From the NCBI GenBank assembly GCA_034521955.1, contig JAXHLT010000003.1:898789-962788 (forward strand): 64,000 bases of DNA, in the 5' to 3' direction. Both the position numbers and the translations under genes were made by a program. Position 1 is the first letter of the stretch, and each line of letters starts with the position of its first letter. The notes beneath the pieces were generated by a model. That model saw only the letters and a list, made by a program, of their open reading frames with translations. It searched no databases and had not been told where the DNA came from. Positions 51,001-62,757 of this stretch are shown in pieces. Source of the DNA: M55B127 sp034521955. GTDB lineage: Bacteria > Bacillota > Halanaerobiia > Halanaerobiales > M55B127.

Positions 51001-54000
51001 TTTAAAAGAGTTGTATTTGAATTAGCTTTCATTGTTTTTGAAACAACAAACTGCATACCTGCTGGTAGATCATTATTAACCACAATATTTTTAGTAATAC
51101 CTTCATTTAATGATAATATGATTTGATAAGTTATTTCTTCACCAATAGAATATGAACTACCACTATCTTCAGTTCCTATATTGATAGCTGTTCCATCTTT
51201 CAATGTTAAAGCAGAATTACTGTCAGCATAATAGTCATTGTATGAAAAATCATTCTGAACCATCTCTTTCTTCGCTATAATCTCCAGCCAATGAAGTCCA
51301 ACTAAGCTTTACAGTTTCATCAAAGATTTGAGAAGGTTCAACATCATTGTCTACTTTTAATTGATAGTTAATATTATATTTTGTAGTCAAATCATAGTTA
51401 GTTACTAATTCAGAGATATTCCAACTTAATTCCTTTCAATCCGAATCATAATTTCCATTTTGATTTGCACTACCGCTAACATATGTCATGCCTTCTGGTA
51501 CAGTATCTGTTATTAATATATCATATGCACTTATATCATGGGAGAACTTCTATCAGAATGCCATATTTCTAATTTATAATTTACTGTATCTCCTCCATCA
51601 TAAATTCCAGCAGTATAAGATTTATTAATCTCAATCTCTGGTTCTTTTAGAGTAAAATTAACACCTTCACTGTTAGTTTTTTTATTGACAGTAACGGCTG
51701 TATCATATTCTATTCTCTGCATTAATTACTCTATTATCTCCTGCATTATTATCTTCACTATTAACTACCTGTACCTTAAATTCAACTTTAATCGTATTAC
51801 TGTTAGATTCATTAGTTACTTGTTCCAAAATTCCAAGTAATATCTCCAACAGCATCAGCACTTGGTTTAGTAACAGTAGAACTATTATCCCCTGTTCCAG
51901 CTGGTGTTATAGTCGAATCTATATATTTTACACCTGTTGGCAGGCTTGTTATTAGCTTAAATTTTCTGTCGTACCTTTAATAACTTCAAATTCTAGGCTA
52001 TAATTTAGCTTTTCACCTATTGTATATTGTGGATCAGTTATCATATATTAATTAAGCTTTTAATATTCGTTATATCCTTAATTAAATGCAGTACTACTAA
52101 AAGCAAACGATTCATTACTAGAATATTCCCTTTTCTTGATCATTAATTCCATTTGTACTTGACCATTCCAAATTAGTTTCACTGCTTATTGTTTCTTCTG
52201 GCATTATATCTGTATCAAAGGTTCCCTTAACAGTAAAACTATATGTGGAGCCATCTGGTAGGTCAATATTACTCCATTCCAATTTTGTATCTTCATTTAA
52301 ATCTATACTTTCAGCAGGTACACCAGGGTCATAAGATTCAGCTTCATAACCTGTATAGCTTACTTTTTCAATATATCTGTAAGAGTTATATCATACGCAT
52401 CTGCAGTATACTGTTATCAGTATGAGCTATCTCTATTGTATAACTTATTTCATCTCCTGCTTACATATGGTCCAGTTGTATTAAGTGTTTTTGTAATCTC
52501 AATCTCTGGTTCTTTTAAAGTAATTGATGTTGAATTTGTATTTAAAGTTAAACTATTATTATAGTTTACCGAAGCAACACTTAGAAATGTATCACCAGAT
52601 TGATTAGTAGTTTCATCCTTAATAAATGCTTTATATTCAAGTACAAGATTATCTACACTATTATCACTGCTGTTATTTTGAACACTACTTAAATTCCAAC
52701 TTAATGTCCCGTTATCACCAAATGAAGGCTGAGAATCAACAGTATAATTAATATCAGAATTATTATCAGCATTTATCTGAAAACTATCTAATGCAATACC
52801 TGATGCTAAGGCTTCTGTAATTGTTAAATCTCCTAAATTACCTGATTTTAGTGGAATATTTATTCTATTAGTAATCTTTTCACCAATTACAACAGAATTA
52901 CTGTCAATTGTTTTATTTGGTGGGCCTGCAATAGTAATAATTTTTGAATTTGAGTCAGATTCTCCATTATTATTTCCTATAGATACTGACATTATTTTTT
53001 CTCCACAATAGGATTACTTGAAATATTTTTATATTTAATTCTTCTGGCAATACTTTCAAGAACTTCTTTACCTAAAGTTAAAGAAGCAGATTGAACTTCA
53101 ACATTGTCAATTTTTAAAGATCCACCTAACATAACGACCTCCAGTCACATCAAAAGATCCAGCAACAAATACAAAGCTGTATTCTCCACCTTCGCCAGTA
53201 TCCCGATCGTTACAGTTGCTCTCCCAGATGCACTGGCAGAAGAAGTTGCTCCTGTTTTGTCTAATATTGTTATTGTACTACCAGAATTTACATCTAATAA
53301 ATAACCAAAAGCATCATAAGCATCTCCACCACTAACTGTTCTTCCCAATCAAAAGATACTTTATCACCAGGTTTTAAATTAACAGTACTGTCACTATATA
53401 CTGCAGGTCCTCTAATAACTCCATATCCATAACCAGAGTTTAAAGATGCTGCACCAGTATTTAATTTTAGTTTGTCATCATTATCTACTACATGTCCAGA
53501 CCTATTAAATGTCCCTCCTAAAACATCATCACCATCATTATTATCGGAAGGATAAGCTTATATCAGTTGGTGTAGCCCAACCATTAATTGTTGTATCGTT
53601 TCGATCAAAACTTATTCTTTGATTTACAATTGTCCAGTTAGTAATAATATCAAAAGTAGTACCTGGAGTATATAAAGAAAAGTCACCATTAGGAAATTGT
53701 TTCTTAAAATCCAATCTCAATATTCCATTTTCACCATTATTTGTTTGATCAATATTACCAATTATCTCATAATTTCCTCCAGTACCTCTATATACTAAAC
53801 CTAAATCATCAATTGAAATCATATCATTTGTCGTTGAAATACTTGAATCTCTATCTATTTTAAATTTATCACTAGTATTACGATCATTATCATTAATTAT
53901 AAACTCTAAATAACCATTATTATAATTATCACTGCTAAATGTTATATCTTCATCAACAATTTCAGCAGGCATTTTAGCTTGAAATGAATTACCATTAAAA

Positions 54001-54134
54001 TTACTAATTGTTGGTGCAGCAATAACTGCATATGAAAATACAAATATTAAATAAAACATTATAAAAAAACTTATTATAGTTAACGTTATTTTATTTAAAC
54101 TAAAATTTATAGAAATTGGACTTTTTATAATCAT
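48030..54134 (-). pseudogene. giant DUF11-type repeat surface protein, heavily frameshifted
   Basis: A dozen or more frame pieces over 6.1 kb form one gene of about 2030 residues. ATG 54134 follows AAGGGAG, and the first 40 residues form a signal peptide (FFIMFYLIFVFSYAVIAAPT). Many beta-sandwich repeats follow with phrases such as GEKITNRINIPLKSGNLGDL, GDKVEYVINIENTGTSAASN, IENIIPSALEYISGTGTING and KNITVNNDLPAG-like text. These are typical of DUF11/isopeptide-type conserved repeats. The C-terminal part has an SdrD-like B domain (GKVFQDSNANGIQDVGEKE) and, after more shifts, TTDEYGRYSITI and ETLIIKLDKSTL, ending near 48030. It starts 60 bases after the outer-membrane barrel gene and was surely its partner. 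No sortase motif is seen. Confidence 0.75.
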
Positions 54135-54193
54135 CTTGACTGAACTCCCTTCATTTACATATAGATTTTATTTGAAAGAGTTAATATTATTTC

Positions 54194-56875
54194 TTACCAT
54201 ACTTTTATTATATTAAAAAACCAGCCTTTAGACTTATAATTTTAAATCAGTTAGATCATCATTAAAATCAGTGAAAATTATATCCAATCCCTAATTTAAT
54301 ATTAATTTTCAAATCTTTTGTACAATCCAATTAAAAAACCTTCTTTTCTATCTTGAGTTAGATTATTATCTAGTATTCTATATTCTCTGTATATATATTA
54401 ATGTTTTTATTAAATTTATAATTCAAACTATTAACCCAAAGATATGTTTCATTTGCTGTCCAGTCTCTGTTTAAAGAATTTAATTGTACTTCACTCCTTT
54501 TTATAAGCTAATTTTTCTCCTAATTGCCATCTATTATTCAAATCATATATTGTATCAATTGAGAAAATCTGAGCCCTTTCTGCAGGATAGATATTAAATA
54601 CATTCTACGGCCGATTTTAAAATAATTATCCTTTTTTATATAGCTATATTTACCAATTAAATTAAGACGGTCATTGTTAATTGGCCTATATGCAAAACCA
54701 ATAGTAGAATCTAGGTATTCAGTTGTTTCACTTTCTTCTTCTTTGTAATATTCTAATTCTGAGTGAAAACTAAATTCATCATTATATTTCCAGCGTAGTT
54801 CTAGAATTAATAACTATCTGTATTAAATCACTAACTTTTACATCTTTTCTATATTCTAGTCGACTTTTAGTCTTTAAGTTTTTTTTATTATAACTTACTC
54901 CTAAACCAATAATTTCTCTAGAAAAATCACTTTTAGACTTATCTATCACATCACTTAAGGAATAATCGAGACTGAAAATCCATTTATCTAACGGAGAAAA
55001 ATCTACACCAATTACATTGCTTTTTTTAGTCTGGTTGCTATTTTCATCTATTCTATATTCACCAAATATTGTTGTCTCTTTATTAATTTTGGAATTAGTA
55101 CCAAAGGAAGTCTTGAACTCCATAATCATCACCAAAATTCTTTACCTGGTTGGTATAAAATTCACTTCTTTCATTAATACGATAAGAAATTCCAAATAGT
55201 AAACTTTCTTTATCCCCAATTTGCCCTTCGGTATTAAATTTCCATTTATTCTTGCTAAGTTTCACCACCAATAGTAGTTACATTATTATCTTTTGCATTA
55301 TCATTTCTTAAAAGAGTAAGTTGTTGGGAAGCATATATTCTCTTTTCTTCTAGACAATCTATAATTAACTCCTATAGTCCCCAATAAGTTACTTTCATTT
55401 TGCTTTTTGATTCTTTTCTATTTTAAAATTCATACCCATATCTAAATATAGCTTTTCATTTAACTTATTTTTAAGTTCTATTTCAAATAAATCAAAATCA
55501 TTTGCTTTTTCGCGATGCAAATCAAAACTGATTCTGTTTTCTAAACTTTCATTTTTACTTGTTATTATAAATCCTCCAGCTTTAATATCATTTTCTATAT
55601 AACTACTACCACTGAACAAAGCCCTGATCTTTTTTAAGATAATATGTTTCAAAAAAAGCATTTTCAGAATCTAAACGTTGTTGTTTGTAATCAATTTTAG
55701 TGCATCAGCGTGTTTTGTTTTACCCAAACTTATCTCTTGATAATTTATGCCACCATCATTAGAAAAATATTTGTCTGAGAGAAAGTTTTCTGACTGTGCC
55801 CATTCTATATCCAAATTACCTTCTTCAAATCTATTATACTCTAAATTAAGTGCTTTAATTCATATACTTTTCCACTATCATTTTTATCTTCTATATAATT
55901 AAATATTAAACTAAGGTCTTTATTAAATTGATAAGAACTTTCCAATCCAAAACTATCAAAATCATTTCTCTGATAATTATAATCATATTCATAATCAGCA
56001 ATTAAATAATATTTATCTTCTCCATCACTATTAATCTATTAAACCATTACCTTTAGAAGCTAATTTATTCTGATAATCATTCTTCCCTGCAAATAATTAA
56101 TATCATAATCAATACCTGGTGATAATAAGCAACTCTCTATTACTCTGCCTGTATTAACATTTCTCAATTCTAATTTTATGTTCTCACTACCAAGAATTAA
56201 ATCATCATGTGTTAAGATAATATAAAATACCTCCTGTTACCTCAAGTTCATCCTGAGAATGAAAACTAAAAGGCTGATATAGATATGTATCAAAAGAAAA
56301 TTTATTATCATAATCCACATTTGTTCCGTATAGATTTCGCCTAAAATCTACCAATTCATTTTTATGATAGTTTATTTGGTAATTACCCCAAATTATATCT
56401 AATTGATCAGAATTTAAAGTAACATATAATTTGCCCGCTGAGTTTATTTCTGAACTAATAGTTGAACTATCACCATAGACTGGATAATATTTTTTTGCAT
56501 CTATTTTGTCAAACGGTGTATGTAATTTTCTTTCATCTAAATTTTTAAATATCTTATCCAAACTCTCTTCTTCGGTATCCATCCAAAAAGTAAGTAAATA
56601 CTTTCCCTTAATTTTGCCTTTTAGAATAATGATACCCTCCCAAAATTTACTTTTTTCTGATAATTATCAGTTTTTTCAATAATTTCCAGATTGCCATTCA
56701 AATTATTCTCTCCATAATAAAGTTCAATAAAACCCACAAAAACTTCTTCATCAAAATTATTTAATATATTATTAGAAGCAAATTTAGCTTCCATATTTTC
56801 ACTAAAATAAAACATTGACGTAAGTAATAAAATTAATAGAGTCGCATAAATTAAGTGTTTTTTAAAGTTATTCAA
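54194..56875 (-). pseudogene. outer-membrane beta-barrel protein paired with the DUF11 protein, heavily frameshifted
   Basis: A TTG at 56875 behind AAAGGAG starts a signal peptide (LIYATLLILLLTSMFYFSEN). The next region has TFWMDTEEESLDKIFKNLDE, KKYYPVYGDSSTISSEINSA and LDIIWGNYQINYHKNEL. The rest is alternating beta-strand text (KWIFSLDYSLSDVIDKSKSD, YNKKNLKTKSRLEYRKD). The end reads GIGYNFTDFNDDLTDL and, after shifts, SKGWFFNIIKVW to stop 54194. I recall closely similar text, including the KYYPVYGD and GYNFTDFxDDLTDL blocks, in proteobacterial proteins that sit beside DUF11-repeat proteins. The terminal tryptophan fits the C-terminal signal read by the outer-membrane insertion machinery. 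About ten frame breaks make the present gene non-functional if they are real. Confidence 0.7.
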
Positions 56876-57701
56876 TAGAATTACTCCTTTTGAAATTGAT
56901 TTAATATTTGCTAAAGAAATATTTTACAAAACACTCCTCCCCTAAATTTACTAAAACTAAATTAATAACAAGTCTGAATATAACAAAATTTGGGCATTAT
57001 ATTTTAAATAGATCCTAAATAAACTATTCCAATTCATTTTTTTAGTTATATATATTTAAAATATAATGTAAAATCAATAATCATACCTATATCATGAACC
57101 GTGCCTGATCAGTTTGAGCCCATAATATCTTATTTGACAAATTAATTTTTTTCTATGCTTTATACAAATGACTATATTTTTATATAGAATAATACCACAG
57201 CATAATCACTGTGGTATTATAATATCAAGACAAATCTGACAATCATAGAATTAAACCTTAGATTCAGATCTTTGTGCTATAATCTTTCGATATATATTAC
57301 CATTGGAAAAAAATTTTATTATATAGTTATTATTTCTCTCTTAATCAAAATTAACCTTCTTATTTATTTATAAATATTTGTTATACTAATAAATATTTAA
57401 TAATAATGGGCGTAGAAAAATTATAATATTGTCAGCAAAGATAACTACATAAAGTTATGGATAAAACAAGTTTTGAAATGCAAATTATTATATATGTATC
57501 TAAGTGATAAAAACTGTATTATATAACTAAAATAAAAAGCCTCTAAACAGAGAAGCAAACTTTCTCTCCCTATCCGAATGTTTATATTATTTAATAAAGT
57601 ATTTTACTAACCACTTATAATTCAATTTCGATGCTCTTTATCTAATTACGATAATTATGAGAACAAAATATATCACATATATTGATAAGATAATCATATA
57701 A
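56876..57701. other. gene-free stretch
   Basis: About 825 A/T-rich bases between the barrel gene and the tRNA cluster. The one clear structure is a 12-bp hairpin at 57189-57220. No coding frame is visible. Confidence 0.45.
57189..57220. terminator. perfect 12-bp hairpin
   Basis: ATAATACCACAG (57189-57200) pairs exactly with 57209-57220 across an 8-base loop. There is no clear T run on either side, so it may be a weak terminator, a protein site or part of a small RNA. Confidence 0.5.
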
Positions 57702-57759
57702 AAAAAACAAAGCATAGGACTTACCTTAAAAACGGTAATAATCCTTTGCTTTGCTTTCT
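57702..57759 (-). terminator. terminator of the tRNA cluster
   Basis: On the minus strand a long stem (AAAGCAAAGGATTATTACC with GGTAAGTCCTATGCTTT, a few mismatches) is followed after G by eight T. It lies about 95 bases downstream of tRNA-Cys. Confidence 0.75.
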
Positions 57760-57852
57760 AATATATGGAAAACTTTTATTCAATTATTGACACTTAGTTA
57801 ACTGCTCCATTATTTTTTATGACAGCATCCATAATACCTTATCAAAGTTTTA

Positions 57853-57926
57853 TGGAGGCGGCAGACGGATTTGAACCGTCGCTGAAGGATTTGCAGTCCT
57901 CTGCCTTACCACTTGGCTATGCCGCC
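57853..57926 (-). tRNA. tRNA-Cys (GCA)
   Basis: This 74-base cloverleaf has its CCA encoded. Acceptor GGCGGCA pairs with TGCCGCC, the D arm is AGCCAAGTGGTAAGGCA, the anticodon loop ACTGCAAAT gives GCA, and the T arm is GACGGTTCAAATCCGTC. All stems are intact. It is the last and only complete gene of the cluster. Confidence 0.95.
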
Positions 57927-57930
57927 ATAA

Positions 57931-57966
57931 TGGAGCGGAAAACGGGATTCGAACCCGCGACCTTCT
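57931..57966 (-). pseudogene. tRNA 3' half, glycine-like
   Basis: On the minus strand AGAAGGTCGCGGGTTC and GAATCCCGTTTTCCGCTCCA give a perfect T arm and acceptor 3' strand with CCA, as in tRNA-Gly. Upstream there is no matching anticodon stem, D arm or GCGGAAA 5' strand. It lies 4 bases from tRNA-Cys. Confidence 0.7.
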
Positions 57967-58354
57967 TTAAGATAAGCTCAATATTTTCTTAAATACACCA
58001 AACTATAGTTTGATAAAAGTTTATACACTTCCCAGATTAATCAGTGATGAATATTGGATTATTTCAAATCTGACCAAAGGATCATCCTATTCTAATTCAA
58101 ATTATATCATTGTTGTTATTTTCATTCAAAGAATATAATAAACTTTACTCATTTATAAAATGTAGCAAATTCATACAAATCAAATTTTTTCATTTTTAAC
58201 TATTCATAAATTGATACTTTTCTTATAAAAAACAAGGTATTGTCTGAAAATATTCAAATAAGTAATAATATTTTTGTATAATAAGCTAACTTAAATAATT
58301 TTTTAATTTTAAACTTAAGTGTTATTCTTTAAAACTCATCCACTACAAAAGAAT
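57967..58354. other. stretch between tRNA halves
   Basis: Nearly 390 A/T-rich bases separating a glycine-like 3' half from a lysine-like 5' half. I see no gene, no intron-like core structure and no element ends. Confidence 0.4.
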
Positions 58355-58395
<41 letters not shown>

Positions 58396-58449
58396 ACTTA
58401 AAATAAATCCGCATCTATTTCTAAATTATATTTATGTTTAAAATTAAAA

Positions 58450-58498
58450 TGGGGTGGGTAATGGGGCTTGAACCCACGGCCTTAGGAGCCACAATCCT
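58450..58498 (-). pseudogene. tRNA 3' half, histidine (GTG)-like
   Basis: On the minus strand AGGATTGTGGCTCCT gives the anticodon loop TTGTGGC (GTG). CGTGGGTTCAAGCCCCAT is a good T arm, and TACCCACCCCA is the acceptor 3' strand with CCA and the extra C opposite the histidine-specific G-1. No D arm or 5' acceptor strand precedes it. Confidence 0.7.
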
Positions 58499-58550
58499 TT
58501 TAAATCTCCTATTTTTCCTGTAAAAATGATTACTTTTCTGGTTAGATAAT

Positions 58551-58592
58551 GGTTCACATTGGAAGTACACTTTACCCCTTGAGCAACTGATC
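58551..58592 (-). pseudogene. tRNA 5' half, glycine (TCC)-like, degenerate
   Basis: On the minus strand GTTGCTCAAGGGGTAAAGTG is a D arm and ACTTCCAATGTGAACC an anticodon-arm-like piece with loop CTTCCAA (TCC). Stems are weak, and no T arm follows. Confidence 0.5.
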
Positions 58593-58677
58593 TTTTATTT
58601 TGTTAAGCAACTGATTTTAATTATATGTTCTCATAAAAACATTTTAAAATACCAGTATTATTCAAAAATAACATGAC

Positions 58678-58893
58678 CTAATCCCACATATTTATCGAAA
58701 GTTTATCTGGTTTCATTATCTCACCACAAATAGGACATATAACATGTTAATTCCATCTTCTAATATTATGTACCTTATTTTTTGGAAAAAGTAATTCTCG
58801 TTATTTATCCTCAGCATGATATTTTGTTACAATATCATATTTTTTATTGCAATCTTCACATAATATAGTAGCGGTTTGATATATTTTATCCAT
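58678..58893 (-). pseudogene. small zinc-ribbon protein, two nonsense codons
   Basis: The 71-codon frame from ATG 58893 reads MDKIYQTATILCEDCNKKYD, then two in-frame TAA codons, then HVICPICGEIMKPDKLSINM and stop. Two CxxC pairs (CEDC and CPIC) about 46 residues apart make a zinc ribbon. The frame is kept throughout and only two codons are stops, which favours true mutation over sequencing indels. No ribosome site is clear. The function is unknown. Confidence 0.5.
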
Positions 58894-59027
58894 ATCACGT
58901 GAATGTCAAATAATTATGGAGAATAGATATTCAACAATATTCATAGTCATTAAATGAAAAACAGTAAACAAACTATGAATTACCTTACCTAAAACTTTAA
59001 GAGCCCTTAAAACAATATATTATTTCA

Positions 59028-60290
59028 TTACATATTATTATAAGGCTTATAATTTTCATATTCCTGGGGAGGATCTACTAATACTTCTTCTTCTATTAAT
59101 ACCTGCGGATCTTCAGGATTATCATATATCTTTATAATTTCATCTAAATCAGCTCGATCAGAAATAAAAACGTCTGTATCATGATTGTGACTTGCTATAC
59201 TAGAACCCATTACTGGAAATCTATCCATAGGTACTAATACCATAAAAGCCATATTTTCATTATAATATCTCCAAAAATCAACATAAGGCTTGAAATTAGG
59301 TTCTCCATTTTCATTATTTGCTATCTCATGTATGCAACCAGCTATATGGCCCCTTTTATATGTATCGCCATTCTCTGGAGAAAATCAGCATCCCTATCAT
59401 GAATATATCCTAATGCGTCAAATATATAGTATTTATCATTATGTTTAATATAATTTATAATATGTCCACCTCTTTTATCTCCAATAATGAAACTTCTATG
59501 ATACCAGGCTCCCCCAATTTCTTCATAATCATCTTTCAAAAGATAATTAATAACATTGGTTATACCAACACAGTTAGCTTTATTTTCTTTTATTGAATAC
59601 TCAGCTGGTGCAGGAAATTGCCAACTTATATCTTTACTTTTATTTCTTATTTTAATATTTCCAGAAGCTATTTCCATCTTAGATATTTGTAATATAAGCT
59701 AATGCTTCATATAATACGTCAATTTCCTCTTGTAATTCTTTGGGTTTACCTTTTAATTCTTCTAATTCTTCTAAAGTAGTATCAGGCATGCCTAATTTAT
59801 TTGAAGGGACCCAATACATTTCACCAGTTTTAGGACGAATATCAGATACATTTACTCTGTAATCAGCATTAACTCTTAATTGTCTAGTATTGAATGAAGA
59901 TTTATATTCATTATATTCATTAGAAGATTTATATTCATCTATTATTTTTTAGTATTCAATTCTTCAATATTATTTTGATCTAAAAATTGGTTTATATAAT
60001 CTGAAGAAACTCCATTACTTTTAAGAACTTCAATTTTATTAACAGTCACTATAAAAATTTCTATCTTCTTATTTTCAAGGATCTCTAATAATAGTTTCTG
60101 AATCTATATTTGCATTTAGTTGTTTATTTAATTTCATTTGTAAATCCTTTATCTCTTGACTTGATAAATCGGAATTAATTACTAATTCCTGAGCTGCTTT
60201 ACTAATAAGAGTGCTCTCTGAAGCTAAAACATTAAAATTAAAACCTAATAAAACTACAAATAATAATAAAATAATAATGCTTTTTTTCAT
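59028..60290 (-). pseudogene. exported transglutaminase-like protein 1, frameshifted
   Basis: Three main frames form about 420 residues from ATG 60290 (AAAGGTGG upstream). The signal peptide is KKSIIILLLFVVLLGFNFNV. A helical region (SSQEIKDLQMKLNKQLNA, then QFLDQNNIEELNTKK) and YWVPSNKLGMPDTTLEELEE follow. A cysteine-protease-like core has KANCVGITNVINYLL, GGHIINYIKHNDKYYIFDA and thus the Cys-His-Asp order of transglutaminase/papain-like enzymes. The C-terminal part reads MAFMVLVPMDRFPVMGSS, then stop. A second exported protein of the same broad type is encoded upstream (60898-62114), and they may modify or cross-link surface proteins. Confidence 0.65.
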
Positions 60291-60551
60291 TTTATATATT
60301 ACCACCTTTATTTGTTTTATTACATACAATGTTCTTTATTTTTACTCCTCTACAATAGTCTTTCCCAATAGATTTCTATTGTGCATTAGTATAAAATAAT
60401 ACATTAGTTTTTGCTAATAAATCACCGTTCAAATTAACATTTTGAAATATAAGGTATGATAACCCCTTAATCTTGGGTGTGGTATACTATATCTTTATAA
60501 ACACAAGATAAATTATTAATTAACACTAAATTATTTTTATAATTAAAAATT

Positions 60552-60743
60552 TTAATTTTCATATGCTTGCTCAAAAATATCAATAAGTAATTCTTTATGA
60601 TTTTCTAAATCTTCTTCAAATAACTGTAATCTGTATCTATCTCTTTTTCTATCATAATCGAGCATATCTATTTCAGCTTGTTCAATTCTTTCATCAATTT
60701 CTTCAGGCCTTTGGTAATGTAATAATATCCCTCTTGTCACCAA
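60552..60743 (-). CDS. short charged helical protein or fragment
   Basis: The 63 codons from GTG 60743 read VTRGILLHYQRPEEIDERIE and then a strongly charged helix ending LLIDIFEQAYEN. There is no ribosome site, and an alternative upstream frame (MSLFFGDKRDIITLPK) suggests the true N-terminus lies in another frame. It lies beside a dispersed repeat. Unrecognised; it may be a gene fragment. Confidence 0.35.
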   Translation of the reverse strand: MVTRGILLHYQRPEEIDERIEQAEIDMLDYDRKRDRYRLQLFEEDLENHKELLIDIFEQAYEN

Positions 60744-60744
60744 A

Positions 60745-60815
60745 GAAAAGACTCATTGCTTGGCTCAACAACATGGTTAAGATTCTAATTCCACCTACTA
60801 TCTTTTGAATTTGCG
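60745..60815 (-). repeat. dispersed repeat, copy 2 (first copy near 20998-21062)
   Basis: On the minus strand it contains TTATTGTGTC, AAAAGATAGTAGGTGGAA and TAGAATCTT followed by CCATG, in the same order as copy 1. Confidence 0.5.
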
Positions 60816-60897
60816 AGACACAATAACAGCGTGGGACTAAATGTTTTAATTCTTATGAACTATTAATAATTAGATATTATATAAAACTATTAAAATA

Positions 60898-62114
60898 TTA
60901 ATTTAATTTTTCTACTTCAATATAACTCTTAAACTGAACCAAAGATCCATCTGCACGACTTTTTAAAGGAAGATGAAACGCAATATCTTTGGTTTCAAAT
61001 TCAGCATTCTTTAATTCAAATTCATTCCCTTTAGATAATATTATTATATTTTCTTCTATTTTACCAAACCAATCTCCTCTAACAATGTCAATCTGTACCC
61101 AACCATAATCCTGTAGATAAATTTCTGCTATAAGATGTCCCCAAAATGTATCACTATGTGAACCTGATTTAAATTGATTATCATCAGGATGGTGTATTAA
61201 AGAAACATTACGAGCAGGTATACCAGAAGCTCTGCTTAAAGCCACAAATATATTAACAAAAGCACCACAGTGTCCCTTTTGATATTCTGAAACACTTAAT
61301 GCATCAGGTAAATCATAAGGAACATTTCCGTCACTTTCTATGTTTGTTGAAGTCCATTTAAGAATTTTTCTTGCTTTTTGAACTGGATCTAAAGTATCTC
61401 CCACAATTTCATTAGCCTTCTCTATTATTTCAGGAGCATCAGACTGAGTTTTATTTCTGGATGAAGTATACTTTTTATAAATTTCAGAAGTTTCATCATA
61501 ATTAATATCATAATCTTCTTTTGAAATATCGTGATTTATATTGCTAATAGTTATTTCAAATTCAATTTTATATTCATTCTTCTCATCACTATTATTTTTC
61601 CAATAAGCTATTTTATTACCATGTTCGTCAGTATATAGTTCTGTTGGTTCTGGCTCAATATTCAATATTTCAATTTCATTAGTACCATGGTTATCCCAGT
61701 TCTTAGGAATAGGCATCCAAACTTTTTCTGTAGAGGTCTTTTCAGTATAATATTCAATTCTATATTTATTAAAAATTTTAAATGAATTATTATTTTTATA
61801 GATTGTAAGATTTCTTCAAGAGGTTGATTGCTATCTATAGCCAAATTTATGTTTTTAATATTTCTATTTAAATCATCAAAATCATATTCTTCTATCCACT
61901 CAATAATTAGATCATAATCGACTCCACCTTCAATCACTTGAATGATTTCATAGTTAAGATCATCAATTTCATTTGTTGATACATTATAACTTTCTCTCAG
62001 TTGATTATAAATCTCAACTTTATCCATTGAATCTAAATCATTTGCATATGAGCTTGGGACTAAAATTAAAAACAATAAAAAAGAAATAGTAAGTATCTTT
62101 AAAATTTTTTCCAT
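60898..62114 (-). pseudogene. exported transglutaminase-like protein 2, one frameshift
   Basis: ATG 62114 (AAAGGGGA upstream) begins a signal peptide (ILKILTISFLLFLILVPSSY). A helical region follows (TNEIDDLNYEIIQVIEG), then a frame break near 61800. The second frame gives a transglutaminase core: GHCGAFVNIFVALSRASGIP with the catalytic Cys, TFWGHLIAEIYLQDYGWVQ with the His, and QIDIV with the Asp. Upstream, VWMPIPKNWDNHG is typical of bacterial transglutaminase-like exported proteins. With the break corrected, the protein has about 405 residues. The catalytic part is intact in frame 60898-61716. Confidence 0.75.
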
Positions 62115-62213
62115 TTAGAATTCCCCTTTCCCGCTTTTAATTAAATATTTATTTTGTAGTTATTGGAAAATATAAATATCCTATAAAATATTATAAATTA
62201 ATCATATTATCAT

Positions 62214-62459
62214 CTATTCTACTTCATCACCCATCTTTTCGTAACATTCTTAACAGATAGTTATATTTTGATATTTAAAGTTGTTATCTATAGATCCACA
62301 AAACATACACCCTGGATCATATTCTTTAAAACTATATTTCCACCATCCATAAAAAACTTATAAAATTCTTTTGTGCCTCCTTCATCATTTCTAAGTTCTT
62401 TTGGAATTACTAGCCTACCTAGATCATCAACTTTTTTGACTATTCCTGTAACTTCTCAT
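62214..62459 (-). pseudogene. AbrB/SpoVT-type regulator with C-terminal zinc finger, disrupted
   Basis: From ATG 62459 the gene reads, across frame breaks, EVTGIVKKVDDLGRLVIPKE followed by LRND, the classical AbrB swapped-hairpin DNA-binding motif, and later YDPGCMFCGSIDN. It ends with C-TAA-ECYEKMGDEVE, where a lysine codon seems to have become TAA. The C-terminal CxxC..CxxC pattern is a zinc finger found in some clostridial AbrB proteins. Three lesions (two bases missing near the start, one A missing, one nonsense) make it non-functional if real. Confidence 0.65.
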
Positions 62460-62679
62460 TACAACCACTCCTATTATTTATTATATTTTCTAACTCTCCT
62501 ATAATTATACTATTTTTTGGTAAATATTACTATATTTAAAACTAATTATATTACCGTTTTAGAAGTGGTCGCTTTGTAATAATTTATATACAATTAAAAC
62601 ACATTTATCTATATTTTTACTAACAATATAACAAGTCAAGATAAAATAACACAAAATACGACAATTTAGAATAAAAAAA

Positions 62680-62754
62680 TTAAAATCCTTGCGGTACTAA
62701 ACCTAATCTGTTAATAGACTCATTAACTAATGAAAGGGCTTCGTGATTATCCAT
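62680..62754 (-). CDS. very small protein, unrecognised
   Basis: This 24-residue frame MDNHEALSLVNESINRLGLV.. starts 4 bases after the stop of the 41-residue gene upstream and could be the last gene of the small cluster. There is no strong ribosome site. It reads like coding sequence but is too short to be sure. Confidence 0.3.
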   Translation of the reverse strand: MDNHEALSLVNESINRLGLVPQGF

Positions 62755-62757
62755 AAC

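Noticed and set aside
48030..54134. A cluster of many small independent genes
   Set aside because: The pieces continue one another across single-base shifts with the same repeat style, and there is only one signal peptide and one good ribosome site, at 54134.
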